Positions 53,406 through 64,000 of a stretch of 64,000 bases of DNA are shown piece after piece. The stretch comes from Jonesiaceae bacterium BS-20 (GTDB lineage Bacteria > Actinomycetota > Actinomycetes > Actinomycetales > Cellulomonadaceae), in NCBI GenBank assembly GCA_039995105.1, contig CP146203.1:496001-560000 (forward strand), written 5' to 3'. The notes under the pieces are model-generated. The model made no database searches, was not told the origin of the DNA, and saw only the letters and a list, made by a program, of their open reading frames with translations. The translations under genes were made by a program, and so were the position numbers. Every line of letters starts with the position of its first letter. The first letter of the stretch is position 1.

Positions 53406-54083
53406 ATGACCCAGCAACCAACTCCCGAGCAACCAGAAGCGGGCGGGCACAGCCAGCCAGCCGAAGCTACATCAAACGTGACCCCACAGGAAACCACCGG
53501 GGGCACCCCAACTGCCACCGGCCAAACCCCAGCTCAGGGTGCAAACGCACCTGAGGCATCGGAAACTGGCGACGCAGCGGCAAGCAGCTCAGCACAGCCA
53601 GCATCACTGTGGCAGACGGGACAGGCCACACCGCAGGCTCCGCAGGCCTTGGCGGACCTACCCGTCGTGCCGGCGCACGTGACCAAGGAAATCTTCAACT
53701 CCGCGCTGCGTTCGATGCTCATCTTGGTAGCGGTGGTCCTTGTGGTTGGTTCCGCACTTGGGTATCTGTTTGCGGGACTGCCTGGACTGTGGGCAGCGCT
53801 CATGGCCGTCGGCGTCACCCTGATCTTCTCGGGCACCACCATCTGGTCCATGATCTACACGACGGACAAAAGTCCCAACACCACGATGGCGGTTGTGCTC
53901 GGGGCCTGGGTGGGCAAGATGGCACTCTTTGTCGTTGTTTTGGCACTATTGTCCGGCGCCACGTTCTACCACAAACTAACGTTTGGAATCATTGTTCTGC
54001 TGTCTGTATTTGCCAGTGCAATACTCGACATGCGAGCCGTGGTTAAGGGACGAATGCCCTACGTACAGCCCACTTCGAGCTAG
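53406..54083 (+). CDS. atpI: AtpI-like membrane protein with disordered N-terminus
   Basis: A 225-residue protein. Residues 1-95 are Pro/Gln/Ala/Thr-rich and probably disordered. The C-terminal 130 residues contain four membrane helices (LILVAVVLVVGSALGYLF, LWAALMAVGVTLIFSGTTIW, VLGAWVGKMALFVVVLALL, FGIIVLLSVFASAIL) with the charged WVGKM helix start typical of ATP synthase protein I. It lies between wecA and the atp operon, where actinobacterial atpI is expected. AtpI assists c-ring assembly or magnesium supply in other bacteria. The 250-base gap before atpB suggests a separate promoter for the main operon. Confidence 0.78.
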   Translation: MTQQPTPEQPEAGGHSQPAEATSNVTPQETTGGTPTATGQTPAQGANAPEASETGDAAASSSAQPASLWQTGQATPQAPQALADLPVVPAHVTKEIFNSALRSMLILVAVVLVVGSALGYLFAGLPGLWAALMAVGVTLIFSGTTIWSMIYTTDKSPNTTMAVVLGAWVGKMALFVVVLALLSGATFYHKLTFGIIVLLSVFASAILDMRAVVKGRMPYVQPTSS

Positions 54084-54335
54084 TGTGATCGGATTCACCA
54101 AACCCCTGTAATCTCAACGAAATACGTGTTTACAGCGGCGTTTGCTCTGGTTCTTCGATCGAACTGGGGCCCAAACAGTAGTGACGTGCGGATAATTCCT
54201 GAAACACCTGTGAATTATTTACACTAAATAGGTTAAGATTCTTGCGATCCATAACGCATAGGTGCCCAGACGCTTGGGCGAAGCCGCCCAACGACAAAGC
54301 ACCATGACAACCGGGAGATTAAACTGTCCACGCTA

Positions 54336-55136
54336 GTGACAATCCAGCACCTCGCCGCCTCAGGTGACGGGGGCGGTTTCATTCCGCCGTCAATTTCTGA
54401 ATTTTTCCCGGCAGCGATCTTCGGTGAGGGACAAATTTGGGAATTCAACCGGATCATTCTGGTCCGCGTCATCGCCGCCATAGTTCTTGTGATGCTATTC
54501 GTCATGGCCGCACGCCGGGCCAAGCTGGTTCCCAGCCGCGGTCAGAACGTCGCGGAAATGGCACTCGACTTTGTGCGCGTTCAAATCGTTGAGGAAATCC
54601 TCGGCGAGAATGCACGCAAGTACCTGCCAATGCTGACCACCATGTTCTTTGCCATCTTGGCGTTCAACATGACCGGTGTTATTCCGCTGTTGAACATTGC
54701 GTCAACATCGCTGGTCGGTATGCCAATTCTGTTGGCTCTGTGGACCTACTTCATGTACCTGACCTCAGGAGTCAAGAAGTTTGGCTTCTTTGGGTACCTC
54801 AAGAACTCACTGTTCCCACCGGGCATCCCATGGCCCCTGTACATCCTGATCACCCCGATCGAGATCCTCCAGGTGTTCATCTTCCGCCCGGCCACGCTCG
54901 CACTGCGTCTTACCGCCAACATGATCGCAGGTCACCTGCTGTTGGTGCTCTGCTTCATCACCGCTAACTTCTTCTTCTTCCAAATGGCTGGTGCCATGAA
55001 GGGAATGTTCGTTGTCGGTGTGGCAGCCGGTGTGGTCTTCACCCTGTTCGAAATCCTCGTTGCAGGACTTCAGGCATACGTCTTTACCCTGCTCTCTGCC
55101 GTGTACATTTCCATGGCGATTGAAGAAGAGCACTAA
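54336..55136 (+). CDS. atpB: ATP synthase F0 subunit a
   Basis: A 266-residue membrane subunit forming the proton half-channels beside the c ring. The essential arginine lies in TLALRLTANMIAGHLLL, and the C-terminus AGLQAYVFTLLSAVYISMA is the standard last helix. GTG 54336 has no ribosome-binding site at the right distance. A CTG at 54324, four codons upstream and in frame, stands six bases after GGGAGA and would give an N-terminus (M)STLVTIQH. It is the first gene of atpBEFHAGDC; a -10-like TAAGAT stands at 54234-54239. Confidence 0.95.
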   Translation: MTIQHLAASGDGGGFIPPSISEFFPAAIFGEGQIWEFNRIILVRVIAAIVLVMLFVMAARRAKLVPSRGQNVAEMALDFVRVQIVEEILGENARKYLPMLTTMFFAILAFNMTGVIPLLNIASTSLVGMPILLALWTYFMYLTSGVKKFGFFGYLKNSLFPPGIPWPLYILITPIEILQVFIFRPATLALRLTANMIAGHLLLVLCFITANFFFFQMAGAMKGMFVVGVAAGVVFTLFEILVAGLQAYVFTLLSAVYISMAIEEEH

Positions 55137-55253
55137 TCTTCGAGATCCTGGTCAATTGACCTACGATTCCGTACCGCTTTACCGCGCAGATAACCTATCT
55201 GCGCTGCACTAAATCTCCAATTCAGTATTGACGCCCAACAGGTGGGCGCCTAA

Positions 55254-56073
<820 letters not shown>

Positions 56074-56074
<1 letters not shown>

Positions 56075-56889
56075 TGCGCGGGACCAGCCAGGCATCTTAT
56101 GAAGCGACAAGAGCAGCGGTAGACCCCGTTCTTGTTGCTGCAGGTGAAGATGCAAAGACAATCGGTGAACAGTTGTTTGCCGTTGTTGATGCGCTTGACA
56201 GTTCTGGGTCCCTGCGCCGGTCAGTTGCGGACCCTTCCCGGTCCGCCAAGGACAAGTCGGCGCTGATTAGCGCGGTCTTGTCAGGCGGATTTGACCCACG
56301 GACCGTCTCCATCATGGAGGCGCTTGTGTCCCAGCGCTGGTCGCGGGATACCGAGCTGGTGAACTCCGTCTCCCTGCTCGCCATCGACGCTTACCTTGCG
56401 TCCGCACAGTCCCGTGACGCTTTGATCAGGGTTGAGTCTGAACTCTTCGCGATCATTCACGGATTGGACGGACAACGAGAGCTACGTCAAGCACTGTCTG
56501 ACTCTTCGACTGACGCAAGTCGCCGAGTGAGACTGGTTGAAGAGCTGGTTGCGGGTAAAGCTGACCCGGTTACGGTTGCACTAGCAGCGCGTGCCACAGC
56601 GGTACCCCGTGGGGAGCGGTTTGTGCCGGCCTTGGCCCGAATTTCCGACGTTGCAGCCGCGCGCCGTAAGCGCACAGTTGCTCACGTAAAGACCGGAAGT
56701 CCGCTAAGCCAGGCTCAGCAGGATCGCCTTGAACAGCTACTGACCAACGCTTATGGCTACGGCATGCAACTAGACATTGCAGTCGAACCATCGGTGATCG
56801 GCGGAATGCGCATTCAGGTGGGTACGGACGTGGTTGATGCCACCGTTCTATCCCGCTTGGCAGACGCACGCCGCGAACTAGCTGGCTAA
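56074..56889 (+). CDS. atpH: ATP synthase F1 subunit delta
   Basis: A 271-residue subunit, longer than the 180 residues of E. coli delta but usual in actinobacteria. The C-terminal block TAVPRGERFVPALARISD and the end GGMRIQVGTDVVDATVLSRLADARREL are the conserved parts. ATG 56074 is preferred to GTG 56071 because AAAGGGGAA (56062-56070) then has normal spacing. Either start overlaps the atpF stop. It bridges the b stalk to the top of the alpha subunits. Confidence 0.93.
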
Positions 56890-56973
56890 TACCCACATAC
56901 GCAGCCGGCCCGCAAGCCGGCACCACAGGACATAACAGTTGACCGCATTGCGGCCACGACAGGAGAAGAGCTA

Positions 56974-58605
56974 ATGGCTGAGCTGACGATCCGGCCGGAC
57001 GAGATCCGGGCCGCTCTTGACAGCTTTGTGAAGTCCTACGAACCTGCCAAAGTTGTCACAGAGGAAGTGGGACGTGTTTCCCTCGCTGGTGACGGTATTG
57101 CGCACGTAGAAGGACTTCCAGGGGCAATGGCTAATGAGCTGTTGCGATTTGCAGATGGAACCCTTGGACTTGCACTGAGCCTCGACGTACGAGAGATCGG
57201 TGTCGTTGTTCTTGGAGAGTTCACAGGAATTGAAGAGGGACAGGAAGTTCGCCGTACCGGTGAAGTTCTGTCCGTCGCCGTGGGAGATGGCTACCTTGGC
57301 CGCGTTGTTGACCCATTGGGTAACGCAATCGATGGTCTTGGTGAGATCGAAACTGTCGGGCGCCGTGCACTTGAGCTGCAGGCACCGGGCGTTATGGACC
57401 GTAAGTCCGTACACGAGCCACTGCAGACCGGTATGAAGGCGATCGACTCCATGATCCCAATCGGTCGCGGTCAGCGTCAGCTGATCATTGGTGACCGTCA
57501 GACCGGTAAGACCGCAATCGCGGTTGACACCATCATTAACCAGAAGGCTAACTGGGAAACCGGTGACCCAACCAAGCAGGTGCGTTGCATCTACGTGGCG
57601 ATCGGTCAAAAGGGTTCAACCATTGCTTCGGTTCGTTCCGCACTGGAAGAAGCCGGTGCACTGGAATACACCACGATCGTTGCTGCGCCAGCCTCAGACC
57701 CAGCAGGGTTCAAGTACCTGGCTCCGTACACCGGCTCGGCCATTGGCCAGCACTGGATGCACGATGGCAAGCACGTTCTGATCGTCTTCGATGACCTGTC
57801 CAAGCAGGCAGAGGCATACCGTGCCGTATCGCTTCTGTTGCGTCGTCCACCGGGCCGCGAGGCTTACCCAGGTGACGTCTTCTACTTGCACAGCCGTCTG
57901 CTTGAGCGTTGTGCAAAGCTCTCCGATGAACTCGGTGGCGGTTCGATGACCGGTCTGCCGATCATTGAGACCAAGGCAAACGACGTCTCCGCATTCATTC
58001 CGACCAACGTAATTTCGATTACCGATGGTCAGATCTTCTTGCAGTCAGACCTGTTTAACGCTAACCAGCGTCCAGCCGTTGACGTGGGTATCTCGGTATC
58101 CCGTGTTGGTGGTTCGGCTCAGATCAAGGCGATGAAGCAGGTATCGGGAACGCTCAAGCTCGAGCTGGCTCAGTACCGTTCACTCGAGGCATTCGCACTG
58201 TTTGCCTCCGACCTTGACGCCGCATCCAAGGCTCAGTTGACCCGTGGAGCACGCCTCATGGAGCTGCTTAAGCAGGGCCAGTACACCCCGTACCCGGTTG
58301 AAGACCAGGTCGTTTCGGTGTGGGCTGGAACCAAGGGCAAGCTGGATGATGTCCCGGTTTCCGACGTACTGCGTTTTGAAAACGACATGATTGATTACCT
58401 GCGCCGTAACACCGAGGTATTGACCACGATTGCCGAGACAGGCAAGTTCGGAACCAACACCGAGGACCAGCTGAACGCTGGCATCGACGCCTTCCGTAAC
58501 CTGTTCATCAAGGGCGACGGAACCGCTCTTGTTGAGACGGAAGACGAAGTCGAGGCACCAGCCGAAGTTGAGCAGGAAAAGATCGTTCGCCAGAAGAAGG
58601 CTTGA
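56974..58605 (+). CDS. atpA: ATP synthase F1 subunit alpha
   Basis: A 543-residue subunit with P-loop GDRQTGKT (173-180) and the non-catalytic nucleotide-binding site. The arginine finger lies in the conserved segment [11 protein letters not shown]. The C-terminal end is extended by an acidic/basic tail ([20 protein letters not shown]), as in many actinobacteria. Start ATG 56974 follows AGGAGAAG. Three copies alternate with beta in the F1 head. Confidence 0.98.
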   Translation: MAELTIRPDEIRAALDSFVKSYEPAKVVTEEVGRVSLAGDGIAHVEGLPGAMANELLRFADGTLGLALSLDVREIGVVVLGEFTGIEEGQEVRRTGEVLSVAVGDGYLGRVVDPLGNAIDGLGEIETVGRRALELQAPGVMDRKSVHEPLQTGMKAIDSMIPIGRGQRQLIIGDRQTGKTAIAVDTIINQKANWETGDPTKQVRCIYVAIGQKGSTIASVRSALEEAGALEYTTIVAAPASDPAGFKYLAPYTGSAIGQHWMHDGKHVLIVFDDLSKQAEAYRAVSLLLRRPPGREAYPGDVFYLHSRLLERCAKLSDELGGGSMTGLPIIETKANDVSAFIPTNVISITDGQIFLQSDLFNANQRPAVDVGISVSRVGGSAQIKAMKQVSGTLKLELAQYRSLEAFALFASDLDAASKAQLTRGARLMELLKQGQYTPYPVEDQVVSVWAGTKGKLDDVPVSDVLRFENDMIDYLRRNTEVLTTIAETGKFGTNTEDQLNAGIDAFRNLFIKGDGTALVETEDEVEAPAEVEQEKIVRQKKA

Positions 58606-58608
58606 TCT

Positions 58609-59505
58609 GTGTCCGGTAACCAACGCGTCTTTAAAGCGCGTATCAAATCGACTCAGTCGCTGAAGAAGATCTTCCGTGCCATGGAGTTGATCGCTGCCTC
58701 ACGTATTGGAAAGGCTCGCGCTCGTGTGAACGCGAGTGTTCCATACGCCGATGCACTGACCAACGCCGTGGTTTCGGTTGCGTCTAATTCAGATGCGGAA
58801 CACCCGCTAACCTCTGAGCGCACCGACACCAACCGGGTTGCGGTTCTTCTTGTCACCTCTGACCGCGGAATGGCCGGGGCCTACTCGGCCAGCGCTATCC
58901 GCGAGGCCGAGTCGCTTATTGAGCGCTTGACCGAAGAGGGTAAAGAAGTTGTCTTGTATGTTACGGGGCGCCGTGGGATTGCCTACTACCAGTTCCGAGG
59001 CCGCGAGTTGGCTCAGGAATGGGCGGGCTTCTCTGACGCTCCGACCGTGGAGATCTCTAACGAGATCGCACAAACCCTGCTCGATGCCTTCCTGGCCAAG
59101 CCGGAAGATGGCGGGGTAGGTGCGCTGCACGTCGTGTACACGCAGTTTGTGAACATGGTGACGCAGCGGCCACGCGTCGTACGTCTCTTGCCGCTGGCAG
59201 TTGTGGACGCGGAAGAGGGCGATCAACTCGATCAGGTCCTCCCGTTCTACGACTTTGAGCCTTCGGCCGGTGAGGTGCTGGATGCGCTGCTACCACGGTA
59301 CGTATTCTCCCGGATCTACAGCTTCTTGCTCGAGGCAGCTGCCTCCGAGCTTGCGGCTCGCCAAAGTGCAATGCACACGGCAACGGAGAATGCTGAAGAC
59401 ATCATCCGCTTGAACACCCGGCTTGCCAACGCGGCCCGTCAGGCTGAGATTACCCAGGAAATTTCCGAGATCGTGTCCGGTGCGGACGCACTCGTAGCAT
59501 CCTGA
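58609..59505 (+). CDS. atpG: ATP synthase F1 subunit gamma
   Basis: A 298-residue central-shaft subunit. The N-terminal helix (RVFKARIKSTQSLKKIFRAMELIAASRIGKA) and the C-terminal helix (ARQSAMHTATENAEDIIRLNTRLANAARQAEITQEI) form the coiled-coil rotor, and the middle part is the Rossmann-like globular domain. Start GTG 58609, three bases after the atpA stop, with AGAAGAAGG upstream. Confidence 0.96.
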   Translation: MSGNQRVFKARIKSTQSLKKIFRAMELIAASRIGKARARVNASVPYADALTNAVVSVASNSDAEHPLTSERTDTNRVAVLLVTSDRGMAGAYSASAIREAESLIERLTEEGKEVVLYVTGRRGIAYYQFRGRELAQEWAGFSDAPTVEISNEIAQTLLDAFLAKPEDGGVGALHVVYTQFVNMVTQRPRVVRLLPLAVVDAEEGDQLDQVLPFYDFEPSAGEVLDALLPRYVFSRIYSFLLEAAASELAARQSAMHTATENAEDIIRLNTRLANAARQAEITQEISEIVSGADALVAS

Positions 59506-59557
59506 TCCGACTAAATGCGATTCGCATGACGTCACGCAAGAAACTTATGTTTGCTAA

Positions 59558-61090
<1,533 letters not shown>

Positions 61091-61141
61091 TCCTTTGAGG
61101 ATGAGACTAGTATTTCTTTTAGCCCAAGTTAAGGAGTCCCA

Positions 61142-61417
61142 GTGGCACAGCTTGTCGTAGATGTCGTGGCAGCAGACCGCAAGGTTTGGTCCGGCACGGC
61201 AACACTAGTGAGCGCACCGGCGGCAGATGGTGAAATCGGTATTCTTGCCGGACACACGCCGATTCTGTCCGCTCTGCGCGCTGGAAACATCCGTATTACA
61301 CCGGACAAGGGCGACAGGGTCCTCCTCGAGATCACGGGCGGTTTTTTGTCCGTTGACCACGATGAGGTAACTATCGTTGTTGACCAGGCTACTGTGCTTT
61401 CGGGCACGGACGCGTAA
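61142..61417 (+). CDS. atpC: ATP synthase F1 subunit epsilon, short form
   Basis: A 91-residue subunit consisting only of the beta-sandwich domain (VAADRKVWSGTATLVSAPAADGEIGILAGHTPILSAL). The C-terminal helical hairpin that inhibits ATP hydrolysis in E. coli is absent, apart from a short DQATVL tail. Short epsilon subunits are frequent in actinobacteria. Start GTG 61142 follows AAGGAG. It ends the atp operon. Confidence 0.95.
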   Translation: MAQLVVDVVAADRKVWSGTATLVSAPAADGEIGILAGHTPILSALRAGNIRITPDKGDRVLLEITGGFLSVDHDEVTIVVDQATVLSGTDA

Positions 61418-61444
61418 GCCGCCCGGGAAATTTTAGACGAAGCC

Positions 61445-61873
61445 GTGAGTACCTTCGGTTGGTGTGTGACAGCACTGTTGTGTGTCGTTGTCATCCTGAC
61501 ACTGTGGGGATACTTGCGGCTTCGTCGTCTCTCCTTCCAATTTGGCACGTTTGACTGCGCTTGGCGCACCGTCAAGGACGGCTCCGACCCAACCGACCGA
61601 TGGGTGCAGGGGCTAGGAGAGTACCGGTCTGACCGGTTGGTCTGGTGGAAGGCATATTCGCTTTCACCCAGACCGCGCCGGGTATGGCTGCGCAGCGAGT
61701 TTGAACTCGTTGGCCGGACCCCACTGAACCTGGTGGACCTACCCGGCATGTATTTGGTCGCCTGCAAGTATGCGGGCGTGCCGTTTGAAATGATGATGTC
61801 AGCGGAGGCCTACCATGGGCTTTCCTCATGGAGTGAATCCGCACCGCCTCACCTTCGAGGCTTCGTACTGTAA
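61445..61873 (+). CDS. DUF2550 family membrane protein
   Basis: A 142-residue protein with one N-terminal membrane helix (GWCVTALLCVVVILTLWGYL) and a small soluble domain with LSFQFGTFDCAWR and SPRPRRVWLRSEFELVGRT, characteristic of DUF2550. This family is found downstream of the atp operon in many actinobacteria; its function is unknown. Start GTG 61445, 27 bases after atpC, so read-through from the operon is likely. Confidence 0.88.
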   Translation: MSTFGWCVTALLCVVVILTLWGYLRLRRLSFQFGTFDCAWRTVKDGSDPTDRWVQGLGEYRSDRLVWWKAYSLSPRPRRVWLRSEFELVGRTPLNLVDLPGMYLVACKYAGVPFEMMMSAEAYHGLSSWSESAPPHLRGFVL

Positions 61874-61885
61874 AAAGGACTATCT

Positions 61886-62581
61886 TTGCGTTTAGTTGTG
61901 GCTCAGTGTTCCGCCCACTACACGGGACGGCTCTCGGCTCACCTGCCATTCGCCACCCGGCTGATCATGGTCAAGGCCGATGGCAGCGTGCTGTTGCACT
62001 CCGACGGTGGCTCGTACAAGCCACTGAACTGGATGTCTCCACCGTGCGGCATGGCCATCAACGAACCGGACGAGTTAGCCGCGCAGCGCGGAGTAACCCA
62101 AGTGTGGGTCGTGCAGAACGCCAAGAGCGATGACCGCCTAGAGATCGAACTCTTCGAGGTCTTCCATGACTCTGAGCACAACCTTGGGATTGACCCGGGC
62201 CTCATCAAAGATGGGGTTGAGGCTCACCTGCAAGAGATGCTTGCGGAACAGATTCACCTGCTCGGTGAGGGGCACAACCTGGTACGCCGGGAATACCCCA
62301 CCGCAATTGGACCGGTCGATCTCCTAGCTAAGGATCCCAATGGTGGGACGGTAGCGATCGAGATCAAGCGGCGCGGCGATATCGACGGTGTTGAGCAACT
62401 CACCAGATACCTAGACCTACTCAACCGTGACCCTAACCTAGCTCCCGTCAAGGGCATCTTTGCAGCCCAGGAGATCAAACCGCAGGCCCGCGTGCTGGCC
62501 AACGACCGGGGGATTGATTGCCTCATCCTCGATTATGCGGCTATGAAGGGGTTCGACGACGTCGACTCCCGGCTCTTTTAG
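61886..62581 (+). CDS. nucS: Endonuclease NucS (non-canonical mismatch repair)
   Basis: A 231-residue EndoMS/NucS enzyme. The N-terminal dimerisation and DNA-binding domain covers about 1-110. The C-terminal RecB-like nuclease has the PD-(D/E)xK residues Asp145, Glu159 and Lys161 in GPVDLLAKD and AIEIKRRGD. The protein ends DSRLF, a tail of the type that binds the sliding clamp. In actinobacteria lacking MutS-MutL, NucS cuts both strands at G-T, G-G and T-T mismatches; it is not known to correct insertion/deletion loops. Start TTG 61886 with AAAAAGGA upstream. It lies 12 bases after the DUF2550 gene. Confidence 0.95.
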   Translation: MRLVVAQCSAHYTGRLSAHLPFATRLIMVKADGSVLLHSDGGSYKPLNWMSPPCGMAINEPDELAAQRGVTQVWVVQNAKSDDRLEIELFEVFHDSEHNLGIDPGLIKDGVEAHLQEMLAEQIHLLGEGHNLVRREYPTAIGPVDLLAKDPNGGTVAIEIKRRGDIDGVEQLTRYLDLLNRDPNLAPVKGIFAAQEIKPQARVLANDRGIDCLILDYAAMKGFDDVDSRLF

Positions 62582-62642
62582 TTAGCGTCTTCACCTTTCA
62601 AGTACTCAGCCCCACGATCGGGCTGGATCTTTGAGTTTGCCG

Positions 62643-62693
62643 ATTGGCAGCAGGTTGTCACCGGATCGGGGACTCAGCCTCCTGCCAATTTTG
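62643..62693 (+). terminator. Terminator after nucS
   Basis: ATTGGCAG-C-AGG (62643-62654) pairs with CCT-C-CTGCCAAT (62678-62689), followed by TTTTG-type sequence. The rest of 62582-62878 shows no gene. Confidence 0.65.
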
Positions 62694-62878
62694 TACGTGA
62701 CGCAGGACGGTTTTTCAAGATTGTTGGCTAGGTCTGTCTTCGTAGCTCGAAGCGTGTTGTACTTGTAACGGCTAGGACCTAGGCGATGACGGCGAATACT
62801 GGAGTTGAAGTATTTGGCGTTGTTTACCTTGGGAAAATTTTCTGGCCTTAACCGGATTGGCTTTCAAGGAGTGACTCA

Positions 62879-64000
62879 ATGACGAGCGTTCGTACATTCC
62901 CAACAGACTTTGTTTGGGGTTCCGCAACGGCTGCATACCAAATTGAGGGGGCCGCGCAAGAAGGTGGCCGTGGTCCATCAATTTGGGATACGTATTCGCA
63001 CACCCCGGGATTGGTGCAAAATGGTGACACCGGCGACGTAGCGGATGACCACTACCACCGCTGGGAAGAGGACATTGAGCACATGAAGTATCTAGGCCTC
63101 AAGGCCTACCGGTTCTCTATTTCATGGCCCCGGGTGCAGCCCGGTGGAAGTGGGGTGTTCAATGAGGAGGGTATTGCGTTCTACAAAAACTTGGTTGCCG
63201 GGCTCGTCGCTGCTGGCATCAAGCCGGTTGCGACCCTGTACCACTGGGACCTTCCTCAGGAACTTGAGGATGCGGGCGGCTGGACTAATCGTCAGACCGC
63301 ACTGAACTTCGGTGTGTATGCGCGCCGGATGGCGCAGGAACTCGGAAGCGACATCGATGTTTGGACCACACTGAACGAGCCGTGGTGCTCGGCGTACCTT
63401 GGGTACGGCTCCGGTGTGCATGCCCCGGGTCGCACCGAGCCACTTGCTGCGCTGCGGGCGGTCCACCACCTGAACCTGGCGCACGGTCTGGCGGGCCGGG
63501 CTATCCGGGAAGTGCTGGGTGAGGAAACCCAAGTTTCCATCACGCTAAACCTGCACGTCACCCGCATGGTAGACCCTAATGATCCAGGGGATCAGGACGC
63601 ATTGCGCAGGATTGATGGGTTGGCTAACCGTTTGTTCTTGGGCCCTATTCTGGATGGAGAGTATCCCAAGGACGTCCTTGAGGACACTGCGGGCGTTACC
63701 AACTGGGACTTCATCCTTGATGGTGACTGCGAGATCATCCACATTCCAATTCAGGTGTTGGGTGTGAACTACTACTCAACCGGAATGGTACAGGCCTCTA
63801 GGCGCGGTAACGCGACCTCAGATAATGACGGTCACGGTAACTCGGCGCACTCGCCATGGATTGGTAGTGAAGACGTGGAGTGGATGGCCATGCCTGGTCC
63901 GTACACGGCAATGGGCTGGAACATTGACCCGGCAGGTCTCACCGAGCTGCTGGTTTCTCTGCACAAGAATTACCCCAACCAGCCGCTCATGGTCACCGAG
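62879..64000 (+). CDS. Glycoside hydrolase family 1 beta-glucosidase, 3' truncated by window
   Basis: The first 374 codons of a GH1 enzyme, open to the window edge. The N-terminal signature [20 protein letters not shown] and [27 protein letters not shown] are diagnostic. The acid/base glutamate is Glu167 in TLNEPW. The last visible codon is Glu374 of MVTE, the start of the nucleophile motif (usually TENG), so only about 90-110 residues are missing. It hydrolyses beta-glucosides such as cellobiose or aryl glucosides; no phospho-sugar-binding motif could be judged in the missing part. Start ATG 62879 with AAGGAG upstream. No signal peptide, so it acts in the cytoplasm. Confidence 0.93.
   Translation, partial: MTSVRTFPTDFVWGSATAAYQIEGAAQEGGRGPSIWDTYSHTPGLVQNGDTGDVADDHYHRWEEDIEHMKYLGLKAYRFSISWPRVQPGGSGVFNEEGIAFYKNLVAGLVAAGIKPVATLYHWDLPQELEDAGGWTNRQTALNFGVYARRMAQELGSDIDVWTTLNEPWCSAYLGYGSGVHAPGRTEPLAALRAVHHLNLAHGLAGRAIREVLGEETQVSITLNLHVTRMVDPNDPGDQDALRRIDGLANRLFLGPILDGEYPKDVLEDTAGVTNWDFILDGDCEIIHIPIQVLGVNYYSTGMVQASRRGNATSDNDGHGNSAHSPWIGSEDVEWMAMPGPYTAMGWNIDPAGLTELLVSLHKNYPNQPLMVTE

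Overview
The window is chromosomal DNA from a moderately GC-rich actinobacterium. The evidence is: frequent GTG/TTG starts; a Rho factor with a long Arg/Asn/Asp-rich insertion; the NucS mismatch endonuclease next to a DUF2550 gene; a DUF222-HNH protein; an FMN-riboswitch-controlled RibM/PnuX transporter; a DtxR/IdeR-type iron box; and the order argS-lysA / hom-thrB / rho-rpmE-prfA-prmC-sua5-wecA-atp. Class C sortase pili, AdhE and a large Sdr-type surface protein suggest a facultatively anaerobic, host- or surface-associated member of the Actinomycetales/Micrococcales. I cannot name a genus.

Layout. 1-2000: tail of a CBS-domain (CNNM/CorC type) protein and a membrane-anchored M15B carboxypeptidase. 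2000-9600: a pilus locus (1350-aa LPLTG tip-like adhesin, 500-aa shaft pilin, class C sortase) with a hairpin between pilin and sortase. 9600-15200: adhE, an FMN riboswitch with ribM, and a LysP-type permease. 15300-23970: a two-domain TagF-like teichoic-acid enzyme and a divergent 1865-aa SdrD_B-repeat protein ending in LAVTG. 24000-30200: a baeRF protein, an ABC exporter pair, a divergent ArsR-like regulator and an MFS exporter. 30200-33500: a DUF222-HNH gene, simple tandem repeats and tRNA-Arg(CCG). 33600-38850: a FadR-type regulator, ddh, argS and lysA. 39000-43250: an iron-box-controlled hmuTUV operon and an anchored secreted protein. 43250-54100: an octamer array, hom, thrB, rho, rpmE, prfA, prmC, sua5, wecA and atpI. 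54300-61400: atpBEFHAGDC. 61400-64000: a DUF2550 protein, nucS and a GH1 beta-glucosidase cut by the window end.

How it works together. Lysine metabolism recurs: LysP import, Ddh (one-step meso-DAP synthesis) and LysA. Hom and ThrB form the threonine branch of the same aspartate pathway. PrfA is modified by PrmC, its direct neighbour. The F-type ATP synthase is complete, with a proton-type c subunit. Two cell-wall sorting routes are implied: LPLTG pilins with their own sortase C, and an LAVTG protein that probably needs a class E sortase encoded elsewhere.

The most unusual feature is a set of five short tandem-repeat arrays (units of 7, 12, 9, 8 and 18 bp) between 30.2 and 52.1 kb. Two lie inside coding sequence, including the tail of the tRNA-modification enzyme Sua5. 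The mismatch-repair gene in this window, nucS, belongs to a system not known to correct slippage loops. Other leads are the ribM expression platform, where terminator and ribosome-binding site appear to be the same hairpin, the terminator-like hairpin directly after the iron box, and the architecture of the tip adhesin. I did not find a CRISPR array, a prophage, an insertion sequence or an obviously new multi-gene defence system.
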